Shown in pieces: positions 46,799 through 56,204 of a stretch of DNA of 64,000 nt. A program made the position numbers and the translations under genes. This stretch comes from Calothrix sp. MO_192.B10. Its GTDB lineage: Bacteria > Cyanobacteriota > Cyanobacteriia > Cyanobacteriales > Nostocaceae. Under the pieces are notes generated by a model. That model had not been told where the DNA came from. It did not search any database and worked only from the letters and a program-made list of their open reading frames with translations. The number at the start of each line of letters is the position of its first letter. The stretch's first letter is position 1. The stretch is taken from positions 1 through 64,000 of the forward strand of contig JASJDS010000068.1 in NCBI GenBank assembly GCA_030065055.1, in the 5' to 3' direction.

Positions 46799-47724
46799 TT
46801 AATAATCTCTTCATCTAAAGAAAAGTCGATATCAGTCTTATCCCTCCCAGAAGCGAGATAATCATTCTGGAAAGAATCTTGTAATCCAGAAATCAAATCG
46901 TAGTCTGGCTTCCAATCCAAATCTTTCATGGCTTTATTCACCGCAGCGAAGAAATGCTGCATTCGCAAGGGAAAGGCTTTGCGTTTGCCAAAATCAAACT
47001 TTTTCGGGTCGTAATGTACTATTTTAATGTCATCAGGGGATTTGCCCGCAGCCACGGCGCAAGCACGGGCTAAACCATCAAAAGTGACAAAGCGATCGCC
47101 TGAAATATTATAAACTTGTCCTACTGCCTTAGAATTACCCACAACTTGAGACATAGCTTTGGCTAAATCTTTGACATGACCTAGCTGGGTAATATGTAAT
47201 CCATTACCAGGGATGGGTATGGGACGATTGCGGACAATGCGATCGAAAAACCAGGCTTCTAAATCATTGTAGTTTCCCGGACCATAAATATAAGTGGGAC
47301 GAATGGAGGTAAAGGGTAATCCCCCTTGCATCAGGTAAGTTTCCGTTTCATGTTTACCCAAATGACGACTTTTGGGATCGATGGCATCTCCCTCCACATG
47401 GGGCATTTGGTCTGACTTTAAGTATACCCCCGCAGAACTCATGTAAATAAATTGTTGTACCTGATTTTGAAAAATCTCTGCTAGAGGTTGGGTGTCAGTA
47501 AGCTTACGTCCGTTATTGTCAAAAATAATATCAAAATTTTCAGTAGATAATTTTTCTTTCAGTTGACTTGCATCCGTGCGATCGCCAATAATAGTTCCTA
47601 CTGTTGGTACTGGTGCTGGTCGATTACCGCGATTGAATAGCACTACCTCATGCCCTTGTTCTAAAAGCATTTGGGTGAGATAGACACCAATGAAGCGAGT
47701 ACCGCCCATAATCAAAATCCGCAT
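46792..47724 (-). CDS. NAD-dependent epimerase-like protein (CSP41 type)
   Basis: A 310-residue atypical short-chain dehydrogenase. The start MRILIMGGTRFIG (ATG 47724, GGGGA upstream) holds the dinucleotide motif; 13 extra upstream codons lack similarity. The active-site region reads MSSAGVYL, and the rest matches CSP41-like proteins, which in chloroplasts bind RNA and stabilise transcripts. The usual YxxxK pair is not clear, so a binding role rather than sugar epimerisation is likely. Confidence 0.83.
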   Translation of the reverse strand: MRILIMGGTRFIGVYLTQMLLEQGHEVVLFNRGNRPAPVPTVGTIIGDRTDASQLKEKLSTENFDIIFDNNGRKLTDTQPLAEIFQNQVQQFIYMSSAGVYLKSDQMPHVEGDAIDPKSRHLGKHETETYLMQGGLPFTSIRPTYIYGPGNYNDLEAWFFDRIVRNRPIPIPGNGLHITQLGHVKDLAKAMSQVVGNSKAVGQVYNISGDRFVTFDGLARACAVAAGKSPDDIKIVHYDPKKFDFGKRKAFPLRMQHFFAAVNKAMKDLDWKPDYDLISGLQDSFQNDYLASGRDKTDIDFSLDEEIINS

Positions 47725-48172
47725 AAATTCCCCATCCCTATAGGTAATAACTTCGATTGACACTCCTCAGCTGAGCAGGATCTAGGAATAGCCACCTATG
47801 ATTCATCACAAGAACATTCCAATTTTGAGGTTATCAGCTCAGGGATCTTAATGGAACCCATTTCTAGGGAATCGAGTCTCAGAATACAACAAATATTATT
47901 TATGGGACTTATTTTCTATGATGTCGCCTTCTATTGCCAATTTGTTGAATTTTCCATAGAAGTTTGTGGGTAAATTATTTAGTTTTGCAGAATAGATGTG
48001 TAAAGATAACCTTTACACTAACTTTGCCGTATAGAATACCATAATCAGCCTATGATACTATATATAATTCAATGTTAGGAAAAATTGATTATCACAATAA
48101 TTTATTTGAATATATAGACATTTGTATTTATTGTGAATTTTTGTAATTGTTCTCTACCGATTAAAGTTAACT
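47725..48172. other. divergent intergenic region, 448 bp
   Basis: AT-rich region between the CSP41-like gene and the glycosyltransferase gene, expected to contain both promoters. No gene, clear palindrome or repeat was seen. Confidence 0.5.
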
Positions 48173-49333
48173 GTGCCTTTAAAATATGCTTTGATCCATG
48201 AGTGGCTGACACCCCAAGCTACAGGTGGTTCGGAACTCGTTGTCAGGGAAATACTGAACCAAGTAAATGCAGATTTGTATGCCTTGATAGATTTTGAATC
48301 TAGTAATCCAGAAAGCTATTTATATCAGCGTCAGATAGGTACAACCTTTCTACAAATGTTTCCCGATGCTCGCAATGGTATACAAAAATATTTACCTTTT
48401 TTGCCTTTAGCTGTTGAACAATTAGATGTGCGTCAGTATGACATTATTCTTTCTTCTTCCCACGCCGTTGCTAAAGGGGTATTAACCACTCCCCAACAAC
48501 TACATATTTGTTATTGCCACAGTCCTATGCGGTATGCTTGGGATTTGACCTTTGACTATTTACGCTCAAGCAAATTGGGCAATGGGGTGATGGGATGGGT
48601 GACTCGGTATTTACTACATCGTTTGCGACAATGGGATGTCATCAGTGCTAATCGCGTCGATTATTTCATTGCCAATTCACAACACACAGCACGCCGGATT
48701 TGGCGTTGCTACCGTAGAGAATCAACTGTTATTTATCCACCCATTAATATAGAAAATTTACCATTTTCTCCCAAAAAAGAAGACTTTTATTTGACTGTTT
48801 CCCGGTTAGTAAGTTACAAGCAAGTATCTTTAATTGTTCGAGCTTTTAACCAAATCCAAAAACCTTTAGTAATTATTGGTACAGGTCCAGAAATGACAAA
48901 AATTCGACAGATTGCAAAATCTAATATACAACTGCTAGGTTGGCAGCCTGATGAGGTAGTCCGCAAATACATGACTTCTGCCAAAGGGTTTGTATATGCA
49001 GCTTGCGAAGATTTTGGCATGGCATTAGTAGAAGCCCAAGCCTGTGGTACCCCAGTAATTGCCTATGGTGCTGGTGGTGCTCTGGAAACGGTGCGTGATG
49101 TTCGCTCAGTCCAACCGAATACCGCCACTGGCGTATTTTTCCGGGAGCAATCAGAAACAGCTTTAATTGAGGCGATAGAATCTTTTGAAGCTTGTCAGGG
49201 AAAGTTTGACCCTGAATATGCGCGATCGCACGCTACTCAGTTTAGTACAGAAGTCTTTGCCCAGCGTTACCAGGAGTTTTTATATCATAGCCAGGAAAAA
49301 CACTCTGTTAAAGGTGACAATACTTTATTTTAA
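48173..49333 (+). CDS. family 4 (GT-B) glycosyltransferase
   Basis: A 386-residue retaining GT-B enzyme from a GTG start. The N-terminal acceptor domain has LIHEWLTPQATGGSE and ICYCHSPMRYAWD; the C-terminal nucleotide-sugar domain has the E-x7-E motif in CEDFGMALVEAQACGTPVIA. Such proteins transfer mannose, fucose or similar sugars onto lipid-linked intermediates. Position at the head of the sugar transferase-gmd-fcl genes points to exopolysaccharide assembly with GDP-sugars. Confidence 0.9.
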   Translation: MPLKYALIHEWLTPQATGGSELVVREILNQVNADLYALIDFESSNPESYLYQRQIGTTFLQMFPDARNGIQKYLPFLPLAVEQLDVRQYDIILSSSHAVAKGVLTTPQQLHICYCHSPMRYAWDLTFDYLRSSKLGNGVMGWVTRYLLHRLRQWDVISANRVDYFIANSQHTARRIWRCYRRESTVIYPPINIENLPFSPKKEDFYLTVSRLVSYKQVSLIVRAFNQIQKPLVIIGTGPEMTKIRQIAKSNIQLLGWQPDEVVRKYMTSAKGFVYAACEDFGMALVEAQACGTPVIAYGAGGALETVRDVRSVQPNTATGVFFREQSETALIEAIESFEACQGKFDPEYARSHATQFSTEVFAQRYQEFLYHSQEKHSVKGDNTLF

Positions 49334-49415
49334 AAGATTTTAGAAATTTTCACCCAGAAGCACCTGCTTTTGGCTTTAAGATTGGGACTATGTGTGGTGT
49401 GGATTTTTAAGGAGT

Positions 49416-50183
49416 ATGATGACAGCCCAGAGCTCAAGCTCACTCCTCTCCGGTAAGCGATCGCCTTCTAGCAGAAGCTACGCGCCTTCGCGTACTTTCT
49501 TCAAACGCGGTCAACCAAAAAAGATACCTAGATTTAAATTCCCAGGCTTGTCTTTGCAGAGCTTGCACGGAGAGTTCGCTAAGCGACTGTTCGATATTGT
49601 GTTTTCCCTATTGGTATTAATTCTGTTTTCCCCAGTTTATTTAATATTGGCTCTACTGATTGCTTGCAGTTCTGAAGGTCCAATTTTTTATATCCAAGAA
49701 AGAGTCGGAAAAAATTATAAACCATTTAATTGCATCAAATTTCGCACAATGGTCAGTAATGCCGACGAAGTTCTGGTGCAAATTATGGAAACATCTCCTC
49801 ATTTAAAACAAGAGTTTGAGCATAGTTTTAAACTCAAAAATGACCCCAGAATCACTAGGGTAGGGAGATTTTTGCGAATTACCAGCCTAGACGAATTTCC
49901 TCAATTTTGGAATGTATTGAAAGGGGATATGAGTGTGGTTGGACCGCGACCTTTAGTGGCAGAAGAACTACCAAAGTATGGTTGTCACATCAACCAAATT
50001 TTAACAATCCGTCCCGGAATCACCGGATTATGGCAAGTATCTGGTCGCAATGATATCCCCTACCCCCGCCGAGTAATGATAGATTTACACTATGTTAAAT
50101 TCAGAACTCTATGGTTAGATTTGTGCATTGTTTTGAAAACTATTGGTGTGGTTGTAATGCCTAAGGATAATGGTGCTTACTAA
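49416..50183 (+). CDS. undecaprenyl-phosphate sugar-1-phosphate transferase
   Basis: A 255-residue membrane enzyme that starts polysaccharide assembly by moving a sugar phosphate to a lipid carrier. There is one long hydrophobic hairpin (about 58-82), then QERVGKNYKPFNCIKFRTM, LDEFPQFWNVLKGDMSVVGPRP (quoted in part) and the terminal GLWQVSGRN, all hallmarks of the PglC/WcaJ catalytic domain. AAGGAG precedes the ATG at 49416. The N-terminal 40 residues are Ser/Arg-rich and include a short GC-rich repeat inserted in frame. Confidence 0.92.
   Translation: MMTAQSSSSLLSGKRSPSSRSYAPSRTFFKRGQPKKIPRFKFPGLSLQSLHGEFAKRLFDIVFSLLVLILFSPVYLILALLIACSSEGPIFYIQERVGKNYKPFNCIKFRTMVSNADEVLVQIMETSPHLKQEFEHSFKLKNDPRITRVGRFLRITSLDEFPQFWNVLKGDMSVVGPRPLVAEELPKYGCHINQILTIRPGITGLWQVSGRNDIPYPRRVMIDLHYVKFRTLWLDLCIVLKTIGVVVMPKDNGAY
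49455..49500. repeat. GC-rich interspersed repeat inside a coding region
   Basis: GCGATCGCC, CTTCTAGCAGAAG and CGCGCCTTCGCG follow one another in the 5' part of the sugar transferase gene, about residues 14-27. The combination of HIP1 core and CTTC/GAAG palindromes resembles short dispersed cyanobacterial repeats that normally sit between genes. Confidence 0.6.
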
Positions 50184-50738
50184 AGCACAAACAGCCAATA
50201 GTCATTATGACATTGACTATTGGCATATGTATTTATTAAAACTGAATTATCGAGTCAGTACTGATACTGAATTGGTAAATTGAGGCGATCGCAACTCCTA
50301 TATATCAAAGCCATAATTCTTCATCTCATACCGTTTCTGTATGAAGATGCAATTTATATTGATTGTAGAGACGTTGCACTGCAACGTCTCTACGAAATCT
50401 ATTTGGCGCAACTTTACATAGAATTGGTATCAGTTTTAATCAGTCATTATATATTTGAAGTTCTGGTATAAATATGTAGAACAATCCTCAAAATTGAAAA
50501 TCTAAAATCCAAAATGGTATAAGAGTGCGTGATCGCTGGAGCCACGATCATTACGGAGATATCTGTGGCTTCTACCTATGGTTAATGAAAATATTTTATA
50601 TAAGTGCATAAACTTATATAAAAGTATATATGTTAACCTTTAATGGATTAATTCCTCCTTGGGGAGCTAATTACTATGCTGTTAGGGTGTATCAGGCTGA
50701 GTATATCTTCTAAGTTATTTTACAAGGGATAATTAAAC
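50184..50738. other. intergenic region, 555 bp
   Basis: No gene (the 63-codon frame at 50280-50471 spans repeats). A perfect 14-bp palindrome lies at 50365-50393 (GTAGAGACGTTGCA, C, TGCAACGTCTCTAC). Copies of GAATTGGTA occur near 50271 and 50423. The gmd promoter should lie at the right end. Confidence 0.55.
50365..50393. repeat. GTAGAGACGTTGCA palindrome
   Basis: Perfect 14-bp arms around a single base. This palindrome is a frequent interspersed repeat in cyanobacterial genomes as I recall; a decayed relative (GACGTTGTAATGCAACATCTCTAC) lies inside the element at 57705-57818. Confidence 0.8.
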
Positions 50739-51818
50739 ATGACCGAACAAAAGCGAGCATTGATAACTGGGATTACGGGTCAAGATGGTTCGTATCTGAG
50801 TGAATTTTTATTGGAGCAAGGTTATGAAGTTCATGGAATTATACGCCGGACTTCCACCTTCAATACAGATCGTATCGATCATGTCTATGAAGATCCTCAC
50901 AAAGAAGGAGTCCGATTACTGCTCCACTACGGCGACTTGACAGATGGAACTACTCTGCGCCGCATTTTAGAAGAGGTTCAGCCAACAGAAATTTATAATC
51001 TGGGTGCCCAATCCCATGTCAGGGTTAGTTTTGATTCTCCAGAATACACAGTAGATGCAGTAGGCATGGGAACTTTGCGTTTATTGGAAGCAATCCGTGA
51101 CTACCAACGTCGTACAGGAATTCAGGTCCGGTTTTACCAAGCTGGTTCCTCAGAAATGTATGGCTTAGTCCAAGCAGTACCCCAAAGCGAGACAACCCCT
51201 TTTTATCCGCGCAGTCCCTACGCCTGTGCCAAGGTATATGCTCACTGGCAAACGATTAATTATCGAGAATCTTACAATCTTTTTGCCTGTAATGGCATTC
51301 TCTTCAACCATGAATCACCTCGACGGGGTGAAACTTTTGTCACTCGTAAAATTACCAGAGCAGTTGCGCGGATTGTGGCTGGGCAACAAAAGAAAATTTA
51401 CATGGGTAACTTGGATGCCAAGCGAGACTGGGGTTATGCCAAGGATTATGTGAAGGCAATGTGGCTGATGTTACAGCAAGAGCAACCTGACGATTATGTG
51501 GTTGCTACTGGTGAAACCCACTCGGTAAGGGAATTCATAGAACTAGCATTTAGTTATGTGAATCTGAATTGGGAAGACTATATAGAGTTTGATGCTCGTT
51601 ATCTGCGCCCAGCAGAAGTAGATTTATTAATTGGCGATTCAACTAAGGCACGTCAAAAGTTAGGTTGGACACCTTCAGTCACATTTGAGCAGTTGGTAGC
51701 CTTGATGGTAGAAGCGGATCTCCAAGCTTTGGGTTTAACTTCTCCCAATGGGAAGATAGCACAAACTATCCAAGATAATGCCATGATTCGGCAAGATTTG
51801 GGAGCACTACATTTCTAA
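50739..51818 (+). CDS. gmd: GDP-mannose 4,6-dehydratase
   Basis: A 359-residue SDR enzyme that converts GDP-mannose to GDP-4-keto-6-deoxymannose, the first step to GDP-fucose. NADP motif [10 protein letters not shown] at about 9-18, then [21 protein letters not shown] with catalytic Thr/Ser and Glu, and the SPYACAKVY Tyr-x3-Lys pair. The adjacent fcl gene (25 bp downstream) carries out the next step, so the two form an operon for GDP-L-fucose. Confidence 0.96.
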   Translation: MTEQKRALITGITGQDGSYLSEFLLEQGYEVHGIIRRTSTFNTDRIDHVYEDPHKEGVRLLLHYGDLTDGTTLRRILEEVQPTEIYNLGAQSHVRVSFDSPEYTVDAVGMGTLRLLEAIRDYQRRTGIQVRFYQAGSSEMYGLVQAVPQSETTPFYPRSPYACAKVYAHWQTINYRESYNLFACNGILFNHESPRRGETFVTRKITRAVARIVAGQQKKIYMGNLDAKRDWGYAKDYVKAMWLMLQQEQPDDYVVATGETHSVREFIELAFSYVNLNWEDYIEFDARYLRPAEVDLLIGDSTKARQKLGWTPSVTFEQLVALMVEADLQALGLTSPNGKIAQTIQDNAMIRQDLGALHF

Positions 51819-51843
51819 ATCAAGATTACTGAGGAGAATAATC

Positions 51844-52788
51844 ATGGCAGGTTTGGAACTAAAGGATAAAAAGATTGTCGTTACTGGTGGTGCTGGTTTC
51901 TTAGGGAAGCAGGTAATTGAGCAACTTTGTCAGGCTGGAGCCACCAGGGAAAAAATTACAGTCCCCCGCTCCCGCGATTACGATTTAAGGGTCTGGGAAA
52001 ACTGCCAACGGGCTGTGGATCAACAGGATATTATCATTCACCTTGCTGCCCATGTCGGGGGTATTGGACTGAACCGGGAAAAGCCTGCTGAGTTGTACTA
52101 TGACAATTTGATGATGGGGACTCAGCTGATTCATGCTGCTTATGAGGCGGGAGTGGAGAAGTTTGTCTGTGTAGGCACTATTTGCGCTTATCCCAAATTT
52201 ACCCCAGTGCCTTTTAAGGAAGAGGATCTGTGGAATGGTTATCCGGAGGAAACCAATGCTCCCTACGGAGTAGCTAAGAAGGCTCTGTTAGTCCAACTGC
52301 AAGCTTACCGCCAGCAGTATGACTTTAATGGAATTTATCTGCTACCGGTAAATTTATACGGACCAGAAGATAATTTTGACCCCAGAAGTTCCCATGTAAT
52401 TCCAGCGTTGATTCGTAAGGTACATGAGGCACAAGTTAAGGGTGAGAAGCAAATTCCTGTGTGGGGTGATGGCAGTCCTACCCGCGAGTTCCTCTATTCT
52501 GAGGATGGAGCTAGGGGAATTGTTATGGGTACTCAGTTTTACAATGACTCGGAACCTGTAAATTTAGGTACGGGCTATGAAATCTCCATTCGCGATTTAA
52601 TCAATTTGATTGGCGAGTTGATGGAGTATGAAGGGGAAATTGTCTGGCAAACGGATAAACCCAATGGACAACCCCGTCGTTGTTTGGATACTGAAAGGGC
52701 GAAAAAAGCTTTCGGTTTCACAGCACAGGTGGATTTCCGGGAAGGATTAAAAAATACCATCGCCTGGTATCGCCAACACCCTGTTTAA
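51844..52788 (+). CDS. fcl: GDP-L-fucose synthase
   Basis: A 314-residue epimerase-reductase that makes GDP-L-fucose from the gmd product. It has [26 protein letters not shown], the catalytic region GTICAYPK and the Tyr-x3-Lys in APYGVAKKA, followed by [16 protein letters not shown] lies 8 bases before the ATG. Four tandem foldback elements begin 4 bp after the stop codon. Confidence 0.96.
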   Translation: MAGLELKDKKIVVTGGAGFLGKQVIEQLCQAGATREKITVPRSRDYDLRVWENCQRAVDQQDIIIHLAAHVGGIGLNREKPAELYYDNLMMGTQLIHAAYEAGVEKFVCVGTICAYPKFTPVPFKEEDLWNGYPEETNAPYGVAKKALLVQLQAYRQQYDFNGIYLLPVNLYGPEDNFDPRSSHVIPALIRKVHEAQVKGEKQIPVWGDGSPTREFLYSEDGARGIVMGTQFYNDSEPVNLGTGYEISIRDLINLIGELMEYEGEIVWQTDKPNGQPRRCLDTERAKKAFGFTAQVDFREGLKNTIAWYRQHPV

Positions 52789-52791
52789 TTG

Positions 52792-53302
52792 CTAGTACTT
52801 TGTCCCATAAGTTCTGATGGCTAGTTAACAGATCCCCGACTTCTATCCTAGGAATTGCTACAATGTGCGGATATTGATTCAGAAGTCGGGGATCTAACCA
52901 CCCGCGACTCGTCAAAATTAATGGGACAGACCACTAGTGGTCTATCCCATTAATTCTGATGGGTTTATATATCGTTCAAACCCTTAATATATCTAGTATA
53001 CAGATTTAAGATCAACTCACAAAACTAATGCGATGAACCACTAGTGGTCTACCACATTAGTTCTGAGGGGTAGAGGAAGAAACCGCAGAGGCGCAGAGAG
53101 CGCAGAGTCAGAGGAGGAGAGGAGAAGTCTAGAAGTTGGTTTGCCCATCAAAATTAATGTGGTCGAGTACTAGTAGTCCACCACATTAGTTCTGAGGGGT
53201 ATTGCATCAGTCCTATTTATAGGACTTTTGCTATTAGCCAGGGACTTAGAGTCCCTGGCGGTTGGATGTCCACCCCGCAAAATTAATGTGGTCAAGTACT
53301 AG
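52792..53302. mobile_element. array of four CTAG-bounded foldback elements
   Basis: CTAG occurs at 52792, 52934, 53041, 53170 and 53299 and divides the array into units of 142, 107, 129 and 129 bp. Each unit begins with a version of TAGTGGTCTACCACATTAG, TTCTGA and ends with a version of AAAATTAATG, TGGTC, ACTAG, giving terminal inverted repeats of about 26 bp. The cores all differ; the first carries the 64-bp GATCCCCGACTTCT palindrome (52831-52894). No gene. Confidence 0.75.
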
Positions 53303-53568
53303 TAGGGCTAATTCTTCGTAAGGGCACGGCATCCAAAATCTTTTGGTTTATAAAATTATCTTACTGATGCTGTGCCCCTACTTATCTGTTGTATTCTTTT
53401 TTCAAAATGGTGTAAGAATTAAGTTGAAGAAGTATTGCGGTACTGTGAAGATTGGGTAATGGTGTCCCTAATTTTTACTAACTATCTTTAATATCTCCAG
53501 TTTTTGCGTGAGATGGGAATTTACAATTGTATTATTTCCTGAGATATTAGTGAGTACTCAACAACCTG
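53303..53568. other. intergenic region with a 64-bp foldback
   Basis: GTAAGGGCACGGCATC (53318-53333) and GATGCTGTGCCCCTAC (53366-53381) form 16-bp inverted ends with two mismatches. The rest should hold the promoter of the LuxR-type regulator; no distinct motif is seen. Confidence 0.55.
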
Positions 53569-54231
53569 ATGCATTCCCATAAACCTCTGTTTCTCATCAT
53601 TGAAGATCATCCAGAAGTTGCTCAAAACAACTGCTGCTTTTTACAAAAGGTAGAAGCATCTGCTAATTGTGTTTGCGTGGAAACCCCGGAACAGGGTTTG
53701 GAAAGGTTAAAGTTGGAAATACCAGAATTAGTGGTGGTGGATCTTCAATTTGGCACTATCACTGGGGAACAGTCTGCTAAACCAGGGATAGACCTATTAA
53801 GACAAATTTTTGAGCAGTATCCCAATCTAAATATCCTAGTTTACACCAGTGACTCTAGTTTCCTTATACACTTGGTAAATTTAATCAACAAACACCACGG
53901 GGGATTTGTGGTAGTAAATAAGATGGAATTGCGTAAGGCTTTTATGGAAGGTGCTCAAAGTGCTTTAAAAGGAGAATTGCGTATTCCCAGGGAATTACGT
54001 CAAGAGATGGAGTTGACTGAAAAAGAACTAGAAGCACTGCAATTACTTTGCCAATATTCCTTGACAGACCACGCGATCGCCGAACGTATGCATGTATCTT
54101 TAAGAACTGCCCAAAATTATGTCCAGCGATTGAAGGAAAAGCTGGATATTGATAGTTGGGAAGATAGTACCACTAGTGCTCGTGTGGCTGTGTGTATGGA
54201 AGCAGTTAGGCGTAAGTTACTGTTGTTGTAG
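53569..54231 (+). CDS. LuxR/NarL-type response regulator
   Basis: A 220-residue transcription regulator. The receiver (about 6-130) has IIEDHPE, the phospho-Asp in LVVVDLQFG and a Lys in VVNKMELR. A LuxR-type helix-turn-helix (about 152-210) reads LTEKELEALQLLCQYSLTDH, then AIAERMHVSLRTAQNYVQRL. No kinase gene is adjacent, so its partner is unknown. Targets may include the neighbouring membrane-protein or polysaccharide genes, but this is only proximity. Confidence 0.9.
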   Translation: MHSHKPLFLIIEDHPEVAQNNCCFLQKVEASANCVCVETPEQGLERLKLEIPELVVVDLQFGTITGEQSAKPGIDLLRQIFEQYPNLNILVYTSDSSFLIHLVNLINKHHGGFVVVNKMELRKAFMEGAQSALKGELRIPRELRQEMELTEKELEALQLLCQYSLTDHAIAERMHVSLRTAQNYVQRLKEKLDIDSWEDSTTSARVAVCMEAVRRKLLLL

Positions 54232-54355
54232 TTACTATCATCTGAATTATTAATATTTGCTGGAAATAGAATAATAACTCAACTGGCGTTAGCCACAATC
54301 CAGATACGGGAATTATAAGTCCAGTCATCTACTGATCTTTCCCGTGAGGTGTGCT

Positions 54356-55402
54356 ATGAACCCATCAGAACAGAATATAGTCGAGCTTGCTAAACAAGGA
54401 AATCCAAAAGCGATCGCATCTTTAATTAATCGACAACTCAGTCCCAAGGGAATAAATGTTAAGACTAGTTTACAAGATACTTGTTTACAGATTTTTTTAG
54501 AATCATTAGATCCACCACTTCAGGAGCATATTTTACCATTCATCCACAGAGGTATGTCTAACTTGGGTGTAAAGGTGATTAAAACTGTTAAGGTTTATGG
54601 CAGTCAAGTTGGTTCTAGTTCGGCTTTATGGACTGAAGAATTTACCTTAGATACCTTTGTGGAAGATTCAGAAGATTCACAGGAATCTGTGTCAGAAAAT
54701 ATTCCTGATGATGCAGATGTTGAAGCACCAGAATCTACAAAAATACCCAAGGATGTAAAATCTGCTGCACCTACAACGGCTTATCGAGGTAATCATCGCA
54801 ACTCAGCAAAATCATCAGAGCCTGGTTTTCAAATTCAAAATACTCTCAAAGATGCTCTTGAAGGGTTAAAAATTTTTGTAAGTAACCCCGTGGGAGGACT
54901 ACCAATATTTTATCAAAGTTTAGGTAAAAAACGTGCTTTAGCAGTAGGAATTACCTTTGGAATTTTTTATATAACTTGTCTATTATTTAGTGTGCATCGA
55001 ACCTTATCAAATTTTTCTTTTTTTCTAGGGTATAGTCGTTTTAATGTTGCTCAAATTCTCGGTTTAGGAGCAACACAATTTATCAGTTTCGCAGTCGCCA
55101 GCATCTCAGTGAGAAAAATTTTTCGCGGTTTTGGTTGTCCGGAAGGAGATATTTTTATTGCTGGTTCCTCCCTATTAGCTCCTGGGTTTTTGATGTTATT
55201 AAGTACAATGCTGGGAGGTATTAATTTTGAAATTATTTTGATACTTTCTGTTTTATCTATAACTTATCTCATCCTGACACTATACACGGGATGTAAGCAC
55301 ATTTCCCAGATTCCAGATTCTTTATCTCAGTTGGCTGTTGTTGGTATCATTTTATTGAGTCTTTGGTTCTCTAAAATTATTATTTCATCAGCACTTTATT
55401 AA
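54356..55402 (+). CDS. five-TM membrane protein with conserved soluble N-terminus, function unknown
   Basis: A 348-residue protein from the ATG at 54356 (GAGG upstream). The first 100 residues are a soluble domain with ELAKQGNPKAIASLINRQLSP, a pattern I have seen at the start of other cyanobacterial proteins of unknown role. An acidic Ser/Glu linker follows (about 100-170), then five TM helices (about 200-348) resembling Yip1-type membrane domains. No enzyme motif. Possibly a membrane-organising protein; low certainty. Confidence 0.65.
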   Translation: MNPSEQNIVELAKQGNPKAIASLINRQLSPKGINVKTSLQDTCLQIFLESLDPPLQEHILPFIHRGMSNLGVKVIKTVKVYGSQVGSSSALWTEEFTLDTFVEDSEDSQESVSENIPDDADVEAPESTKIPKDVKSAAPTTAYRGNHRNSAKSSEPGFQIQNTLKDALEGLKIFVSNPVGGLPIFYQSLGKKRALAVGITFGIFYITCLLFSVHRTLSNFSFFLGYSRFNVAQILGLGATQFISFAVASISVRKIFRGFGCPEGDIFIAGSSLLAPGFLMLLSTMLGGINFEIILILSVLSITYLILTLYTGCKHISQIPDSLSQLAVVGIILLSLWFSKIIISSALY

Positions 55403-56204
55403 ATCTGTCGGCATAAAATATTACTGATAACAATCATTATTTATCATAGCCCGTACTTAGCTTATATAGCAGTTTTCAGTTGAGTGAAGTACACAAATTT
55501 TACCTCACCCCTTCCCCTCTCCTTATTAAGGAGAGGGGTGGCTTTAGCCCAGTTGAGGTTCTGACCAAGGAATTATAAAAATAATATTGCTGTTTGTGAA
55601 AAATAGTTATAATTTATTTAAACCCCGTCCTTAAGGACGAGGTCTTATATGTAGGGGCTATTTACGAAAATATATATTCCCTATATTACAAATATAAATT
55701 AAGTACATATACTCAAAATAAAGTTGATATGTCATGTCAGAATCAAACAGTGCTTGAGATGTATTTTTGTTTGCTAAGGCATGAATTATAGATATTAAAT
55801 AGCACAAATTAGTGGTCTAAAAATATCTTTATATTTATCTAGATAAAATAGCATTTTTGCTCATTATAGCTCAAGAAGATTAGTATATTCTTGAGTATAA
55901 CTGAGTATAAAAATGATAGATAAACTCTGTTCGGATTGAGATATCAAGTTTTCCCAAGAGTAAGGGCGAAAATGTGGAACAACATAAATTTAGATGAACA
56001 AGCTGACACAGTAAAAAATATGAGTTACAAGTTAGAGAGGTAATTGATGAGTTATTTATATTTCATAAAATGAAAATTTATCCTGGCTATTTCACGGAAT
56101 TTACTATTTGTACAATCGATGAAATACCTCAAGAAATATATAAATAACAATATATTCAGTTGTGTCTACCACAAGATAGGAATTAAAATGGAGTTATTCT
56201 GGCA
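55403..56204. other. AT-rich intergenic region, 802 bp
   Basis: No gene. A perfect 11-bp hairpin CCCCTCTCCTT/AAGGAGAGGGG lies at 55514-55538, and ACCCCGTCCTT/AAGGACGAGGT (one mismatch) at 55622-55643. The latter resembles end hairpins of IS200/IS605-type elements and may be a remnant. Very short ORFs (23 and 25 codons near 55970-56150) are not supported. Confidence 0.5.
55622..55643. repeat. ACCCCGTCCTTAAGGACGAGGT hairpin split at its centre (possible IS605-end remnant)
   Basis: 11-bp arms with one mismatch and no loop. Similar CCCCGTCCTT hairpins mark the ends of IS200/IS605 elements in cyanobacteria as I recall, but no tnpA or tnpB is near, so origin is uncertain. Confidence 0.4.

Noticed and set aside
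52792-53302. possible CRISPR-like array
   Set aside because: Repeats are diverged palindromes, spacers vary from about 55 to 95 bp, no cas genes are near, and the CTAG-bounded inverted ends fit foldback elements better.
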